Assembly (NCBI GenBank): GCA_004017535.1
Contig: SAJS01000025.1
Location: 18,948-82,947, forward strand
DNA: 64,000 nt
DNA from: Mesorhizobium sp.
GTDB lineage: Bacteria > Pseudomonadota > Alphaproteobacteria > Rhizobiales > Rhizobiaceae
Direction: 5' to 3'
The notes under the pieces were generated by a model. That model was not told the DNA's origin and searched no databases. It saw only the letters and a program-made list of their open reading frames with translations. Position numbers and translations under genes: made by a program. Positions 17,522-26,059 of this stretch are shown piece by piece (within the stretch, counting starts at the first letter, position 1; each line of letters opens with the position of its first letter).

Positions 17522-19195
17522 ATGGCCCCTTCCGTCAGCCCGACCATTGCCGCCCGCCGCGACCAGATGTTCCCGATCCTCTCGGATGCGGACATCGAGC
17601 GCATGCGGCGCTTCGGCGAGGCGCGCTCCTATGCCGCCGGCGATCATATCGTGACGGCCGGCACGGTTTCGCCGGGCGTGATCCTCATCCTGTCGGGCAA
17701 GGTCGCCATCACCCAGGCCGGCGGGCTCGGCCGGCCTGAGCCGATCGTCACCCATGGCGCCGGCAATTTCATCGGCGAGCTGGCGCAGCTGTCGAACCGG
17801 CCGTCGCTGGTCAATGCCGAGGCGGTCGAGCCGGTCGAGGCGATCGTCATCCCCTCGCAGCGGCTGCGCGACCTAATGGTGCAGGAGGCCAATCTCGGCG
17901 AGCGCGTCATGCGGGCGCTGATCCTGCGCCGCGTCGGCCTACTCGAAAGCGGCGCCAGCGGGCCGGTGGTCATCGGTCCTCCGGGCAATGGCGACGTGCT
18001 GCGGCTTGAAGGGTTTCTGCGGCGCAGCGGACTTCCTCATCGCGCGCTCGATTCCGACACCGACCCTTGCGCCAAAACCCTGATCGAGCGGTTCCATGTC
18101 GATCCGCACCATCTGCCTATCGTGCTCTGCCCGAACGGCAAGCTGATGCACAATCCGGGCGAGAACGAGCTTGCCCGCTGCGTCGGCCTGCTGCGGCCGA
18201 TCGATGCTGAGAAGATCTATGACGTGGCGATCGTCGGCGCCGGGCCGGCGGGGCTGGCGGCGGCCGTCTATGCGGCCTCCGAAGGGCTGTCGACCATCGT
18301 GCTCGACTGCCGCGCCTTCGGCGGGCAGGCGGGCGCCTCGGCCCGCATCGAGAACTATCTCGGCTTCCCGACCGGCATCACCGGCATGGCGCTGATGGCG
18401 CGCGCCTATAACCAGGCGCAGAAATTCGGCGTCGAGATGGTCATACCCGACGAGGCGAAGCTGCTCGACGATGCCGGCGATGGCGCCCGCTACAGCCTTG
18501 CGATCGGCGACGGCGAGAGCGTGCGCTCACGCGCGGTGGTGATCGCCAGCGGCGCGCGCTACCGCCGCCTCGATATCGCCAACCTGGCGCAGTTCGAGGG
18601 GACGTCAGTGCATTACTGGGCCTCGCCGATCGAGGCCAGGCTTTGCCAGAGCCAGGAGGTGGCGCTGGTCGGCGCCGGCAATTCGGCCGGACAGGCGGCC
18701 GTCTATCTGGCGAGCCAGGTGCGCAAGGTGACGCTCTTGGTGCGCCGCGACAGTCTCGACGCGACCATGTCGCGCTATCTGGTCGAGCGCATCAAGGCGC
18801 AGCCCAACATCGAGGTGCTGACGCAGACCGAGGTGGCGGCGCTGGAGGGCCATGACGGCAATCTCGAGCGGCTGCGCTGGCGCAACCGGGTGACCGGCGA
18901 GGAGACGGAGCGCGCCATCCACCATCTCTTCCTGTTCATCGGCGCCGATCCGAACACAGACTGGCTGGCGAACTGCAATGTGGCGCTGGACGCCAAGGGC
19001 TTTGTGCGCACCGGGCCGGACACGACGCCTGGGCACGGGCCGATGGAGACGAGCCGCAGCGGCGTCTTCGCCATCGGCGACGTGCGCTGCGGCTCGACCA
19101 AGCGCGTCGCGGCCGCCGTCGGCGAGGGCGCGCAGGTGGTGGCGGCCTTGCATGCCTATCTGGCGCGGGACGGCGGCGGCGCCGTGAACGAATAG
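17522..19195 (+). CDS. Cyclic-nucleotide-binding domain fused to a thioredoxin-reductase-like flavoprotein
   Basis: Fusion of 557 aa from ATG 17522. Residues about 20-140 form a CRP-type cNMP-binding domain (FIGELAQLSNRPSLV is the phosphate-cassette region). A middle segment (GPPGNGDVLRLEGFLRRSG) has a thioredoxin/glutaredoxin-like look. From about 235 an FAD domain starts VAIVGAGPAGLAAAVYAASE, with GGQAGASARIENYLGFP, a NADP-site VALVGAGNSAGQAAVYLASQ and GVFAIGDVRCGSTKRVAAAV. The redox CxxC of true thioredoxin reductase is absent, as is known for this subfamily. It probably senses a nucleotide and carries out an NAD(P)H/FAD redox step; partner unknown. A UBP zinc-finger gene follows at 26 nt. 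Confidence 0.82.
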   Translation: MAPSVSPTIAARRDQMFPILSDADIERMRRFGEARSYAAGDHIVTAGTVSPGVILILSGKVAITQAGGLGRPEPIVTHGAGNFIGELAQLSNRPSLVNAEAVEPVEAIVIPSQRLRDLMVQEANLGERVMRALILRRVGLLESGASGPVVIGPPGNGDVLRLEGFLRRSGLPHRALDSDTDPCAKTLIERFHVDPHHLPIVLCPNGKLMHNPGENELARCVGLLRPIDAEKIYDVAIVGAGPAGLAAAVYAASEGLSTIVLDCRAFGGQAGASARIENYLGFPTGITGMALMARAYNQAQKFGVEMVIPDEAKLLDDAGDGARYSLAIGDGESVRSRAVVIASGARYRRLDIANLAQFEGTSVHYWASPIEARLCQSQEVALVGAGNSAGQAAVYLASQVRKVTLLVRRDSLDATMSRYLVERIKAQPNIEVLTQTEVAALEGHDGNLERLRWRNRVTGEETERAIHHLFLFIGADPNTDWLANCNVALDAKGFVRTGPDTTPGHGPMETSRSGVFAIGDVRCGSTKRVAAAVGEGAQVVAALHAYLARDGGGAVNE

Positions 19196-19221
19196 ATCAG
19201 CGAACCGGCGAGGAACCCGCG

Positions 19222-19527
19222 ATGGACGAATGCAGGCACACCGGGGACATCAAGAAGGTCACGCCGAGCGCGCTGGGCTGCGAGGAATGCCTGAAGAGCG
19301 GATCCTGGTGGGTGCATCTGAGGCTCTGCCGCACCTGCGGCCATGTCGGCTGCTGCGACGACTCGCCCAACCGCCACGCGACGAAGCATTTCCACTCCAC
19401 GCAGCATCCGATCATCGAAGGCTACGACCCGCCGGAAGGCTGGGCCTGGTGCTTTGTCGACGAGGTGTTCGTCGACCTCGAGGGCGATACCACGCCGCAG
19501 AACGGGCCGATCCCGAAGTTTGTTTGA
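19222..19527 (+). CDS. UBP-type zinc-finger protein
   Basis: Small protein of 101 aa with the whole ZnF-UBP pattern: CRHTGDI, CEECLKSG, CRTCGHVGCCDDSPNRHATKH and HSTQHPIIEG. In eukaryotes this fold binds the C-terminus of ubiquitin; in bacteria its ligand is unknown. It lies 26 nt after the cNMP-binding/FAD fusion and is likely co-transcribed with it, a linkage that recurs in actinobacteria and rhizobia to my knowledge. Confidence 0.85.
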   Translation: MDECRHTGDIKKVTPSALGCEECLKSGSWWVHLRLCRTCGHVGCCDDSPNRHATKHFHSTQHPIIEGYDPPEGWAWCFVDEVFVDLEGDTTPQNGPIPKFV

Positions 19528-19546
19528 GGCAACGCCTCGAGCCCGC

Positions 19547-19723
19547 TCAGCGCACGGAGCCCGTCACGGTCGGATCGATGGCGTCGGGCACGGATTTGCG
19601 CTCATTGCCGGCGAAGATGCCGATGAGGAGCAGGCTGAGCACGACCGGCACAAACAGGATGGCGACGCGGGCCTGCACGTAGAAAATGGCGCGCCATTCA
19701 TTTCGCTTTTCGTCGTTCATCAT
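19547..19723 (-). CDS. Small single-span membrane protein, hypothetical
   Basis: Protein of 58 aa starting MMNDEKRNEWRAIFYVQ (ATG 19723 or 19720), with one hydrophobic span (VAILFVPVVLSLLLIGIFA) and a short polar tail. GAGCG lies upstream of the first ATG. No family recognised. Confidence 0.55.
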   Translation of the reverse strand: MMNDEKRNEWRAIFYVQARVAILFVPVVLSLLLIGIFAGNERKSVPDAIDPTVTGSVR

Positions 19724-19854
19724 GCTCGCTCTGTCTGCGCCTCCCCAGGGCGGGACATAGAGACGAAGCGTTAAACATCTCCTTCCGATTCGGTTAACGG
19801 GCGGAGGAAAGCAAATGTCGTCCCTCGCTACCTGAGGCCAATCGCCCATGGCAG

Positions 19855-20024
19855 CGCTGGCCCCCGCTCCGTCTCGGCGCTACGCGCCGATCCACCTCTC
19901 CCCCACTTTGTGGGGGCGAGGAAACGCTAATCGTCGACGGCGCGGCCTTCACAAGCCTGGGTTCCTCGCCCCGCCAGAGGCGGGGAGAGGTGGCTCGGCG
20001 AAGCCGAGACGGAGAGGGGAGCGC
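19855..20024. repeat. Intergenic inverted repeat (CTCGGCG / GAGGTGGCTCGGCG family)
   Basis: Arms starting GCTGGCCCCCGCTCCGTCTC and ending GAAGCCGAGACGGAGAGGGG are largely complementary. The element is closely matched at 52383-52572. The rest of the 19724-20071 gap shows no gene. Confidence 0.7.
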
Positions 20025-20071
20025 CCTTCGCGATTAACCGCCGGATGCGCTTCCTTTCGCCTGCAAGCCAA

Positions 20072-20878
20072 TCAATCTGCCGGCAGCGCGAACAGCCTTC
20101 CACCCGCCGGCACCACGTCGTCGATGCCGGCGAGGCGCAGGCAGTGCCAGGCCATGGCGTGGTTGGAGGAGGTGACGGGAATGCCGATGCGCCGCTCCAG
20201 ATCGGCAACCGCCTCGGCGACGCGCAGGCTGGTGCAGGAGATGAAGATCGCATCCACGCCGGGCACCTCAGCCATGCGTTCGGCGGCCGCTTCGATCGAG
20301 GCAAGCGAGATGCGGGCGGCCTCGCGGTCGTCGCGGCGGTCGAAGGTGGCGACGGCGGCAATGTCGAGGCCGCGGCCGGTGAAGTAGCGCACCAGGCCCT
20401 GGTTGATCTCGGGCGCGTAAGGGGTGAGCAGGCCGATGCCCTTGGCGCCCAGCGCCTTGAAGGCGGCCAAGGCGCCGGTGACGGGCGTGGTGCAGGCGAC
20501 GCCCGGCCGCGCCTTGCGGATTTCGGCGAAGACGGCTTCCTCGCCGAGCGTCATGGTGGCCGAAGTGCAGCCGAAGCCGACGACGTCGAGCGGGATGCTG
20601 GGCAGGATGAGTTCCACCGTAGGCGCGATGCGCGGGCCGATGGCGCGCAAAGTCTCCGGCGTGATGTCGTTGTCGTTGAACAGGCGCGCCTCGTAGAAGG
20701 CGACGCCCGGAATGCGCACCAGCGCGCGGAACTCGTGCTCCAGCGTCTGGTCGGTGGCAAGGATCGCCAGGCCGATCGCCGCGCGCGAGGCGAGGCCGCC
20801 ATCGATCACAGATGGCAGCACACCCAGATCGATTGGTCCGGAGGCGGAACGCGGCGCGGCGGCAAGACTGGCGGACAT
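20072..20878 (-). CDS. Asp/Glu racemase / maleate isomerase superfamily protein
   Basis: Protein of 268 aa from ATG 20878. The two catalytic cysteines expected of the superfamily are in VGFGCTSATM (about residue 100) and IFISCTSLRV; the fold-typical GIGLLTPYAPEIN and PVTSSNHAMAWHCLRLAG near the C-terminus match maleate isomerase/arylmalonate-decarboxylase-like members rather than glutamate racemase MurI. It follows the DadA-like gene by 42 nt, so the pair probably interconverts and oxidises an amino or dicarboxylic acid. Substrate is not known. Confidence 0.75.
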   Translation of the reverse strand: MSASLAAAPRSASGPIDLGVLPSVIDGGLASRAAIGLAILATDQTLEHEFRALVRIPGVAFYEARLFNDNDITPETLRAIGPRIAPTVELILPSIPLDVVGFGCTSATMTLGEEAVFAEIRKARPGVACTTPVTGALAAFKALGAKGIGLLTPYAPEINQGLVRYFTGRGLDIAAVATFDRRDDREAARISLASIEAAAERMAEVPGVDAIFISCTSLRVAEAVADLERRIGIPVTSSNHAMAWHCLRLAGIDDVVPAGGRLFALPAD

Positions 20879-20920
20879 GGCATTCCCTTTCCTGGTCGAT
20901 CCCGTCGGGGGATCCTGCCT

Positions 20921-22162
20921 TCAGTTCAAAAGTCCATCCATCGAGATGGCCGGCTTCCGGCCGGCAAGCAGGTCGGCGGTGATGCGGGCGGACCCGTGCG
21001 ACATGGTCCAGCCGATATGGCCGTGCCCGGTGTTGAGGTAGAGATTGCGGAGGCGCCGCTGGCCGAATTCGGGGAGATTGTTGGGCGTCATCGGCCTGAG
21101 ACCCGCCCACATCTCAGCGCGGTCGTAATCGGCGCCTTCCGGATAAAGCTCCTCGGTCACGCCCTTCATGAAGGCGAAATCGGCTGGCTTGTGGCTGGTG
21201 TCGTAGCCGGCGAATTCGGCGGTGGCGGTGACGCGCAGCCGGTCGCCGAAGCGCGAGACGGCGACCAGATTGTGCTCGTCGATTGCGGCGATGGTCGGCG
21301 GCCGCGGGCGGTTGCCGATCGGAATGGTCAGCGAATAGCCCTTAACCGGATAGATCGGCAGGCTGATGCCGATCGTCTTGGCGATCAGCGGGCTGTAGGA
21401 GCCGAGCGCCAGCACATAGGCATCGCCCTTGACCGCCCCCTTGTCCGTCATCACCTGCGCGACGCCGTCACCCGACGTCTCTATGCCGGTGATGGTGGTG
21501 CCGGTGCGGATCTCACCGCCGCGCTCGACCACCTTGGCGGCAAGCGCCCGGGTGAACTTCGCCGGGTCGCCGGTCTCGTCGGTCGGGCAATGGATGCCGC
21601 CGGCGATCTTTTCCTTCGCCGAAGCCAGCGAGGGATCGAGCGCGACGATGGCGTCGCGGTCGAGCACCTTGATCAGCTGGCCGTCGGATTCCAGCAGCTT
21701 CATATGCTCGACGCCTTTGTCGAGCGCCTGCTGGCTGCGGTAGAAATAGAGGATGCCGCGATCGTTGCGGTCGTAGTCGATGGCCTCATCGGCGACGACC
21801 TCTTGCAGCACCGATTGCGAATAGACGGCGAGCCGGTGCTTGAGCAGCGTGTTGCGCCTGGCCTTCTGCGCCGTGCATTCCATCAGGAACAGCCACGACC
21901 AGCTGTAGAGCCGGGGATCGGCCGAAAGCTTGAAGCGCAGCGCCTGGTCCTTCAGCACCAGCGATTTCAGAAGGATCATCGGCGCCCGAGGCGAGGACCA
22001 GACGAAGGAATGCCCCGGCGCGATCATGCCGGCATTGCCCCAGCTGGTCTCGGCAGCGACCTGTTGCTGGCGCTCAAGGATGACGACCTCGTGCCCATCC
22101 TTCTGCAGCTGGAAAGCGGTGGTGACGCCGACCACGCCGCCACCCAACACGATCACGCGCAT
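20921..22162 (-). CDS. D-amino acid dehydrogenase / DadA-like FAD oxidoreductase
   Basis: FAD-dependent oxidoreductase of the DAO/DadA family, 413 aa. The N-terminus MRVIVLGGGVVGVTTAFQL is the FAD-binding Rossmann motif, followed by ETSWGNAGMIAPGHSF, and GLRPMTPNNLPEFG and LNTGHGHIGWTMSHGSA close the family pattern. It would deaminate a D-amino acid to the keto acid at the membrane. ATG 22162 follows an in-frame GTG at 22165; the ATG matches family starts. It lies between the GntR gene and the racemase gene, all on one strand; a palindrome upstream (22176-22196) may be the regulator's site. Confidence 0.88.
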   Translation of the reverse strand: MRVIVLGGGVVGVTTAFQLQKDGHEVVILERQQQVAAETSWGNAGMIAPGHSFVWSSPRAPMILLKSLVLKDQALRFKLSADPRLYSWSWLFLMECTAQKARRNTLLKHRLAVYSQSVLQEVVADEAIDYDRNDRGILYFYRSQQALDKGVEHMKLLESDGQLIKVLDRDAIVALDPSLASAKEKIAGGIHCPTDETGDPAKFTRALAAKVVERGGEIRTGTTITGIETSGDGVAQVMTDKGAVKGDAYVLALGSYSPLIAKTIGISLPIYPVKGYSLTIPIGNRPRPPTIAAIDEHNLVAVSRFGDRLRVTATAEFAGYDTSHKPADFAFMKGVTEELYPEGADYDRAEMWAGLRPMTPNNLPEFGQRRLRNLYLNTGHGHIGWTMSHGSARITADLLAGRKPAISMDGLLN

Positions 22163-22175
22163 CACGCCTCCGGAG

Positions 22176-22196
22176 ATCGCAAAGTGAGTACACTTT
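22176..22196. promoter_or_regulatory. Putative GntR operator upstream of the DadA-like gene
   Basis: ATCGCAAAGTG followed by AGTA and CACTTT gives the inverted pair AAAGTG/CACTTT, 14 nt before ATG 22162. The sequence ATCGCAAAGTG recurs upstream of the GntR gene (23069-23079). Confidence 0.5.
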
Positions 22197-22288
22197 AGAA
22201 TCTATCGCGAGATCCGCAAGGGGCAGCCTGCAAAATGGCCGTCTTTTGAGACACCGCCGGGATAGGCGCTGAGGTTTCCGCGAAAGCT

Positions 22289-23011
22289 CTACGCCGCGGT
22301 CTCCGGAAAAAGCCGCGCCAGGCCGCGCGCAGCCACTTCGATGGCGTGCTCAGAGCTCAGCGTGATGTGCTTTTCGAGCAGGCTCGCTCCGCCCGCGGCG
22401 TCGCGGCGGCGCAGGGCGCCAATGATCGCGTCATGCTCCCGATAGGTGCGCTCGCGACGCGATGAAGACTCTAGGTCAATGCACCTGAAGAAGCGGATAC
22501 GCGAGCAGAGGCCTTCGAGCGCGCTGATCATCTGCGCATTCTTCGACAATCGCGTCAGCGCCGTGTGGAAGCTCTCGTCGGCGACGGCGATCTTCGCCCA
22601 TGAGCCCTCGTCTTCCGGGTTGCTGTGTCTTGTCCAGGTCCCGGCCGCCGCCTCGATCTCGGCATCGCTCGCCCGCTCGCAGGCAAGCACGAAGGCGGCA
22701 CGCTCGATCGCCGCGCGAAGCTCATAGAGATCGCGCACCGCCTCCGGCGTCAGCTCGCGGGCGAAAAAGCCCTTGTTCGGCACGGAGGTGACAAAACCAT
22801 CGCGCTCCAGCCGATTGAGCGCGGCGCGCACCGGCGTGCGGCTGACCGCCAGCTCAGCGGCGAGCTCGACCTCGTTGATCCGCTCGCCCGGCCGGAAACG
22901 ATAGTCGATCGCAAAGTCCTTGATCCGGGCATAGACACGCTCGACGCAATCGGCCGCGCGGACGGCACGCGTAGTCGCCGATTTCTCACTACCGCTGCGT
23001 CCTTGTGTCAT
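22289..23011 (-). CDS. GntR-family transcriptional regulator (FadR/FCD subfamily)
   Basis: DNA-binding regulator of 240 aa. The N-terminal winged helix contains RPGERINEVELAAELAVSRTPVRAAL and LERDGFVTSVPNKGFF; the C-terminal FCD ligand domain includes DLYELRAAIERAAF, ADESFHTALTRLSKN and REHDAIIGALRRRDA, with the His/Asp positions that often bind metal. ATG 23011 is used rather than an in-frame TTG at 23038. It is co-oriented with and upstream of the dadA-like and racemase genes and probably regulates them and itself through the shared ATCGCAAAGTG motif. Confidence 0.88.
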   Translation of the reverse strand: MTQGRSGSEKSATTRAVRAADCVERVYARIKDFAIDYRFRPGERINEVELAAELAVSRTPVRAALNRLERDGFVTSVPNKGFFARELTPEAVRDLYELRAAIERAAFVLACERASDAEIEAAAGTWTRHSNPEDEGSWAKIAVADESFHTALTRLSKNAQMISALEGLCSRIRFFRCIDLESSSRRERTYREHDAIIGALRRRDAAGGASLLEKHITLSSEHAIEVAARGLARLFPETAA

Positions 23012-23068
23012 CAGCCTCGTCCCTGCGCCGCCGGCCAATCGGCGGGCACTTCTATGATACGTTCCGAA

Positions 23069-23079
23069 ATCGCAAAGTG
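23069..23079. promoter_or_regulatory. Putative autoregulatory site upstream of GntR
   Basis: ATCGCAAAGTG, identical to the core at 22176-22186, followed by CACTCAGTG, lies 58 nt before ATG 23011. Confidence 0.4.
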
Positions 23080-23095
23080 CACTCAGTGGCGCTTA

Positions 23096-23218
23096 GAGCG
23101 TTTCAGCGTTTCAGGGAAACGGTGATGCGCTCCATCTCTTTGTTTGTCGCAATTCCCGGGCGGAAGGCTACGGCGAAGGCGCCGAGCCTAACCGCTCACA
23201 CTTTTCCTGGAATTGCTC
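23096..23218. repeat. AATTCC-family intergenic palindrome, copy 2
   Basis: It contains a CGTTTCAGGGAAACGG half and the GCAATTCCC...GGAATTGCT arms, with about 26 extra nt inside compared with the other copies. Its last bases supply the stop codon of the PLP enzyme gene. Confidence 0.7.
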
Positions 23219-24386
23219 AGTGCGCCAGCGCCTGCTCCAGGTCCGCGACCAGATCATCGCCGTCCTCGATGCCGCAGGAGAGCCGCACCAGCGAATCGGT
23301 GATGCCGATCGCCCCGCGCTTCTCTGCCGGGATCGAGCCGTGCGTCATCAGCGCCGGGTGCTCGATCAGGCTTTCGACGCCGCCGAGGCTTTCGGCCAGC
23401 GTGAAGAGCTGGGTGCGTTCGAGGAAGCGTTTCGTCCCGGCAAGATCGCGGTCGAGATCGACCGAGATCATGCCGCCGAAGGCATGCATCTGCTGCACGG
23501 CGATGGAATGCTGCGGGTGGCTGGCGAGGCCGGGATAGATGACCCGGCGGACATCTTTTCGCGTTTCCAGCCATTGCGCTATTTTCAGGCCATTGGCCGA
23601 GTGGCGCTCCATCCTCAGCGCCAGGGTTTTTATGCCGCGCAGCGCCAGGAAACTGTCGAAGGGGCCGGAGATGGCGCCGATGGCGTTCTGCAGGAATTTC
23701 AGTTGGTCGGCGAGATCCTTGTTGTCGCCGACCACCGCCACGCCACCGACCATGTCGGAATGGCCGTTCAAATATTTCGTCGTCGAATGCACCACGATGT
23801 CGATGCCGAGCTCCAGCGGGCGCTGGATATAGGGGCTGCAAAAAGTATTGTCGGCGACGGTAAGCAGACCCTTACGCTTTGCAAGCGCCGCGAGAGCCTC
23901 GAGATCGACGATGCGCAGCAGCGGATTGGTCGGCGTCTCGACCCAGAGCAGCTTCGTGTCCGGCCGGATCGCTGCCTCGACTGCGGCAAGGTCGGTGAAG
24001 TCGGCGAAGCTCACCTGCAGCCCCGCCGAGCGCTTGCGCACCCGTTCCATCAGCCGGAACGAGCCGCCATAGATATCGTCGGTGGCAACGATATGGGCGC
24101 CGGAATCGAGCAGCTCGAGCACCGTCGAGATCGCCGCCAGGCCGGAGGCGAAGGCGAAAGCCCTGGTGCCGCTTTCAAGATCGGCGACCGCGCGCTCGAA
24201 GGCAAAGCGCGTCGGGTTCTGGCTGCGGGCGTATTCAAAGCCCTTGTGCACGCCGGGCGACTGCTGGCCGTAGGTGGAGGTGGCGTAGATCGGCACCATC
24301 ACCGCGCCGGTCAGCGGGTCGTGGCTCTGGCTGCCATGGATGGTGCGGGTGGAAAAGGCCAGGCGGTTCTTGCCGTTTGAAGTCAT
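23217..24386 (-). CDS. Cystathionine gamma-lyase / gamma-synthase family PLP enzyme
   Basis: PLP-dependent Cys/Met metabolism enzyme, 389 aa. The Schiff-base lysine is K204 in HSTTKYLNGHSD; FEYARSQNPTR and FASGLAAIST are the phosphate-binding and aromatic-stacking regions. It overlaps the cystathionine beta-synthase gene by 4 nt (ATGA), so the pair forms a reverse transsulfuration unit (homocysteine to cystathionine to cysteine); cystathionine gamma-lyase is therefore the likelier activity, though gamma-synthases look alike. The TGA stop lies in an intergenic palindrome. Confidence 0.87.
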   Translation of the reverse strand: MTSNGKNRLAFSTRTIHGSQSHDPLTGAVMVPIYATSTYGQQSPGVHKGFEYARSQNPTRFAFERAVADLESGTRAFAFASGLAAISTVLELLDSGAHIVATDDIYGGSFRLMERVRKRSAGLQVSFADFTDLAAVEAAIRPDTKLLWVETPTNPLLRIVDLEALAALAKRKGLLTVADNTFCSPYIQRPLELGIDIVVHSTTKYLNGHSDMVGGVAVVGDNKDLADQLKFLQNAIGAISGPFDSFLALRGIKTLALRMERHSANGLKIAQWLETRKDVRRVIYPGLASHPQHSIAVQQMHAFGGMISVDLDRDLAGTKRFLERTQLFTLAESLGGVESLIEHPALMTHGSIPAEKRGAIGITDSLVRLSCGIEDGDDLVADLEQALAH

Positions 24387-25816
24387 TTTGCGCGGCGCCT
24401 CAGATGGTTGATCAGGTCGATGCGGGTTATCAGGCCGATGAACTCCTCGCCATCGAAGACGATGGCGACCTCGTTGCGGTCGAAAACAGGCAGCAGAGCG
24501 TCCAGCGTCTGGTTGGCCTGCAACGTGTGCAGGTTCGACGTCATGGCCGTGCGCACCGGCGCGTTGAAGCGGTCCCAGCGGCCGTCATAGGGGCCATCGA
24601 CCTTGGCCAGGATATCGCTTTCGTCGACGATGCCGACCAGCCTGCCCTCGTCCAGCACCGGCAATTGCGAGACGTCGGAACGGCGCATGCGGCCATAGGC
24701 GTTGAGCAGGCTTTCCTCCGGGCCGACCCAGACGGTGTCGCCGGTGCGGTGCGAGCGCATGACGAGGTCGCGCAGATCGCCATGCTGCTCCTGCTCGGCA
24801 AGGCCCTGCTCGGCCAGCCAGAAATCGTCGAAGACTTTCGACAGGTACTTGTTGCCGCTGTCGCAGACGAAGGTGACGACCCGCTTGGGGGCCGTCTGCT
24901 CGCGGCAATAGCGAAGCGCCGCCGACAGCAGCGTGCCGGAGGACGAGCCGGCGAGGATGCCTTCCTTGGACAAGAGATCGCGCACCGCCAGCATGCTTTG
25001 CTTGTCGGGGATGGAATAGGCCTTCTTCACCAGCGAGAGATCGGCATTGGGCGGCACGAAATCTTCGCCGATGCCTTCGACCGTCCAGCTGCCCGCCTCC
25101 TCCATCTTGCCGGTCTTGATCAGCGGCGCCAGCACCGAGCCGACGGGATCGGCGAGCACCATCTCGGTCTTCGGCGAATGCTTTGCGAAAAAGCGGCCGA
25201 GGCCGGTGAGCGTGCCGCCGGAGCCGACACCGACCACCACGGCGTCGACGTCGCCGTCGAGCTGCCAGAAGATTTCCGGCCCGGTCGTCTTCTCATGCGC
25301 CAGCGGATTGGCCGGGTTAGCGAACTGGTTGGCATAGAAGGCGCCGGGCAGCTCGGCGGCGATCTTCTCTGCCATGTCCTGATAATATTCGGGGTGGCCC
25401 TTGCCGACATCGGAGCGGGTCATGCGCACCTCGGCGCCGAGCGCGCGCAGATGCTGGATCTTCTCGCGCGACATCTTGTCGGGCACGACCAGGATGATGC
25501 GATAGCCTTTGGGGATGCCGACCTGGGCGAGGCCGAGACCGGTGTTGCCGGCAGTGGCCTCGACAATGGTGCCGCCGCGCCTCAACTTGCCCGCCTTCTC
25601 GGCGGCGGCGATCATCGACAGCGCGATGCGGTCCTTGATCGAGCCGCCGGGATTCTGGCTTTCGAGCTTGATGAACAGCCGGCATTTGCCGGTGTCGAAT
25701 TTGGTCAGCTCGACGATCGGCGTCTGGCCGATCAGGTCGAGCACCGAAGCGTAAGGCGGGCGAAGCCTCGACAGGTTGGTGTGCGCGCCGCCGGGCGCCT
25801 TTGTCTGCTCGCTCAT
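24383..25816 (-). CDS. Cystathionine beta-synthase with C-terminal CBS domains
   Basis: PLP enzyme of 477 aa that condenses serine and homocysteine to cystathionine. The PLP lysine is K61 in NPGGSIKDRIALSM, the asparagine loop EATAGNTGLGLA follows, and VGSGGTLTGLG binds phosphate. The last 120 residues hold two CBS motifs (MRRSDVSQLPVLDEGRLVG and NEVAIVFDGEEFIGLITR) expected to bind adenosyl ligands. No N-terminal haem-binding region is present. ATG 25816 was chosen; the frame extends further upstream without family similarity. Translationally coupled to the downstream PLP enzyme. Confidence 0.9.
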   Translation of the reverse strand: MSEQTKAPGGAHTNLSRLRPPYASVLDLIGQTPIVELTKFDTGKCRLFIKLESQNPGGSIKDRIALSMIAAAEKAGKLRRGGTIVEATAGNTGLGLAQVGIPKGYRIILVVPDKMSREKIQHLRALGAEVRMTRSDVGKGHPEYYQDMAEKIAAELPGAFYANQFANPANPLAHEKTTGPEIFWQLDGDVDAVVVGVGSGGTLTGLGRFFAKHSPKTEMVLADPVGSVLAPLIKTGKMEEAGSWTVEGIGEDFVPPNADLSLVKKAYSIPDKQSMLAVRDLLSKEGILAGSSSGTLLSAALRYCREQTAPKRVVTFVCDSGNKYLSKVFDDFWLAEQGLAEQEQHGDLRDLVMRSHRTGDTVWVGPEESLLNAYGRMRRSDVSQLPVLDEGRLVGIVDESDILAKVDGPYDGRWDRFNAPVRTAMTSNLHTLQANQTLDALLPVFDRNEVAIVFDGEEFIGLITRIDLINHLRRRAK

Positions 25817-26059
25817 CTTGAGTGCTCCATCGAAGCAGTTCGAGGCGGATGTCGGCAATCTCGCGCAACAAGCCGCCGGAATCCATTCCGGCTTGGCGGA
25901 TCGCGCGCCCTGTCTTTTCCAGCCCTTTTCATCCGGAAAGAAGATAGATCGTGCCAATCCGGCGGCGAGTCGGGGAATGGAATTTCGCGGAGAGGCACTG
26001 CGCTACCCCTCATTGTTGAAGCCAGCGCCAGGCTGTCCCGCCAGCGTCGATAGGTGTGG

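Noticed and set aside
17522-19195. Annotation as thioredoxin reductase trxB
   Set aside because: No CxxC active site, plus an N-terminal cNMP-binding domain; a TrxR-like fusion is the safer call.
20045-22198. 717-codon open frame antisense to the racemase and DadA-like genes
   Set aside because: Both minus-strand genes have complete family motifs; the antisense frame is compositional only.
25817-26059. SAM riboswitch upstream of cystathionine beta-synthase
   Set aside because: I looked for SAM-II-like conserved stretches in this gap and found no convincing pseudoknot pattern.
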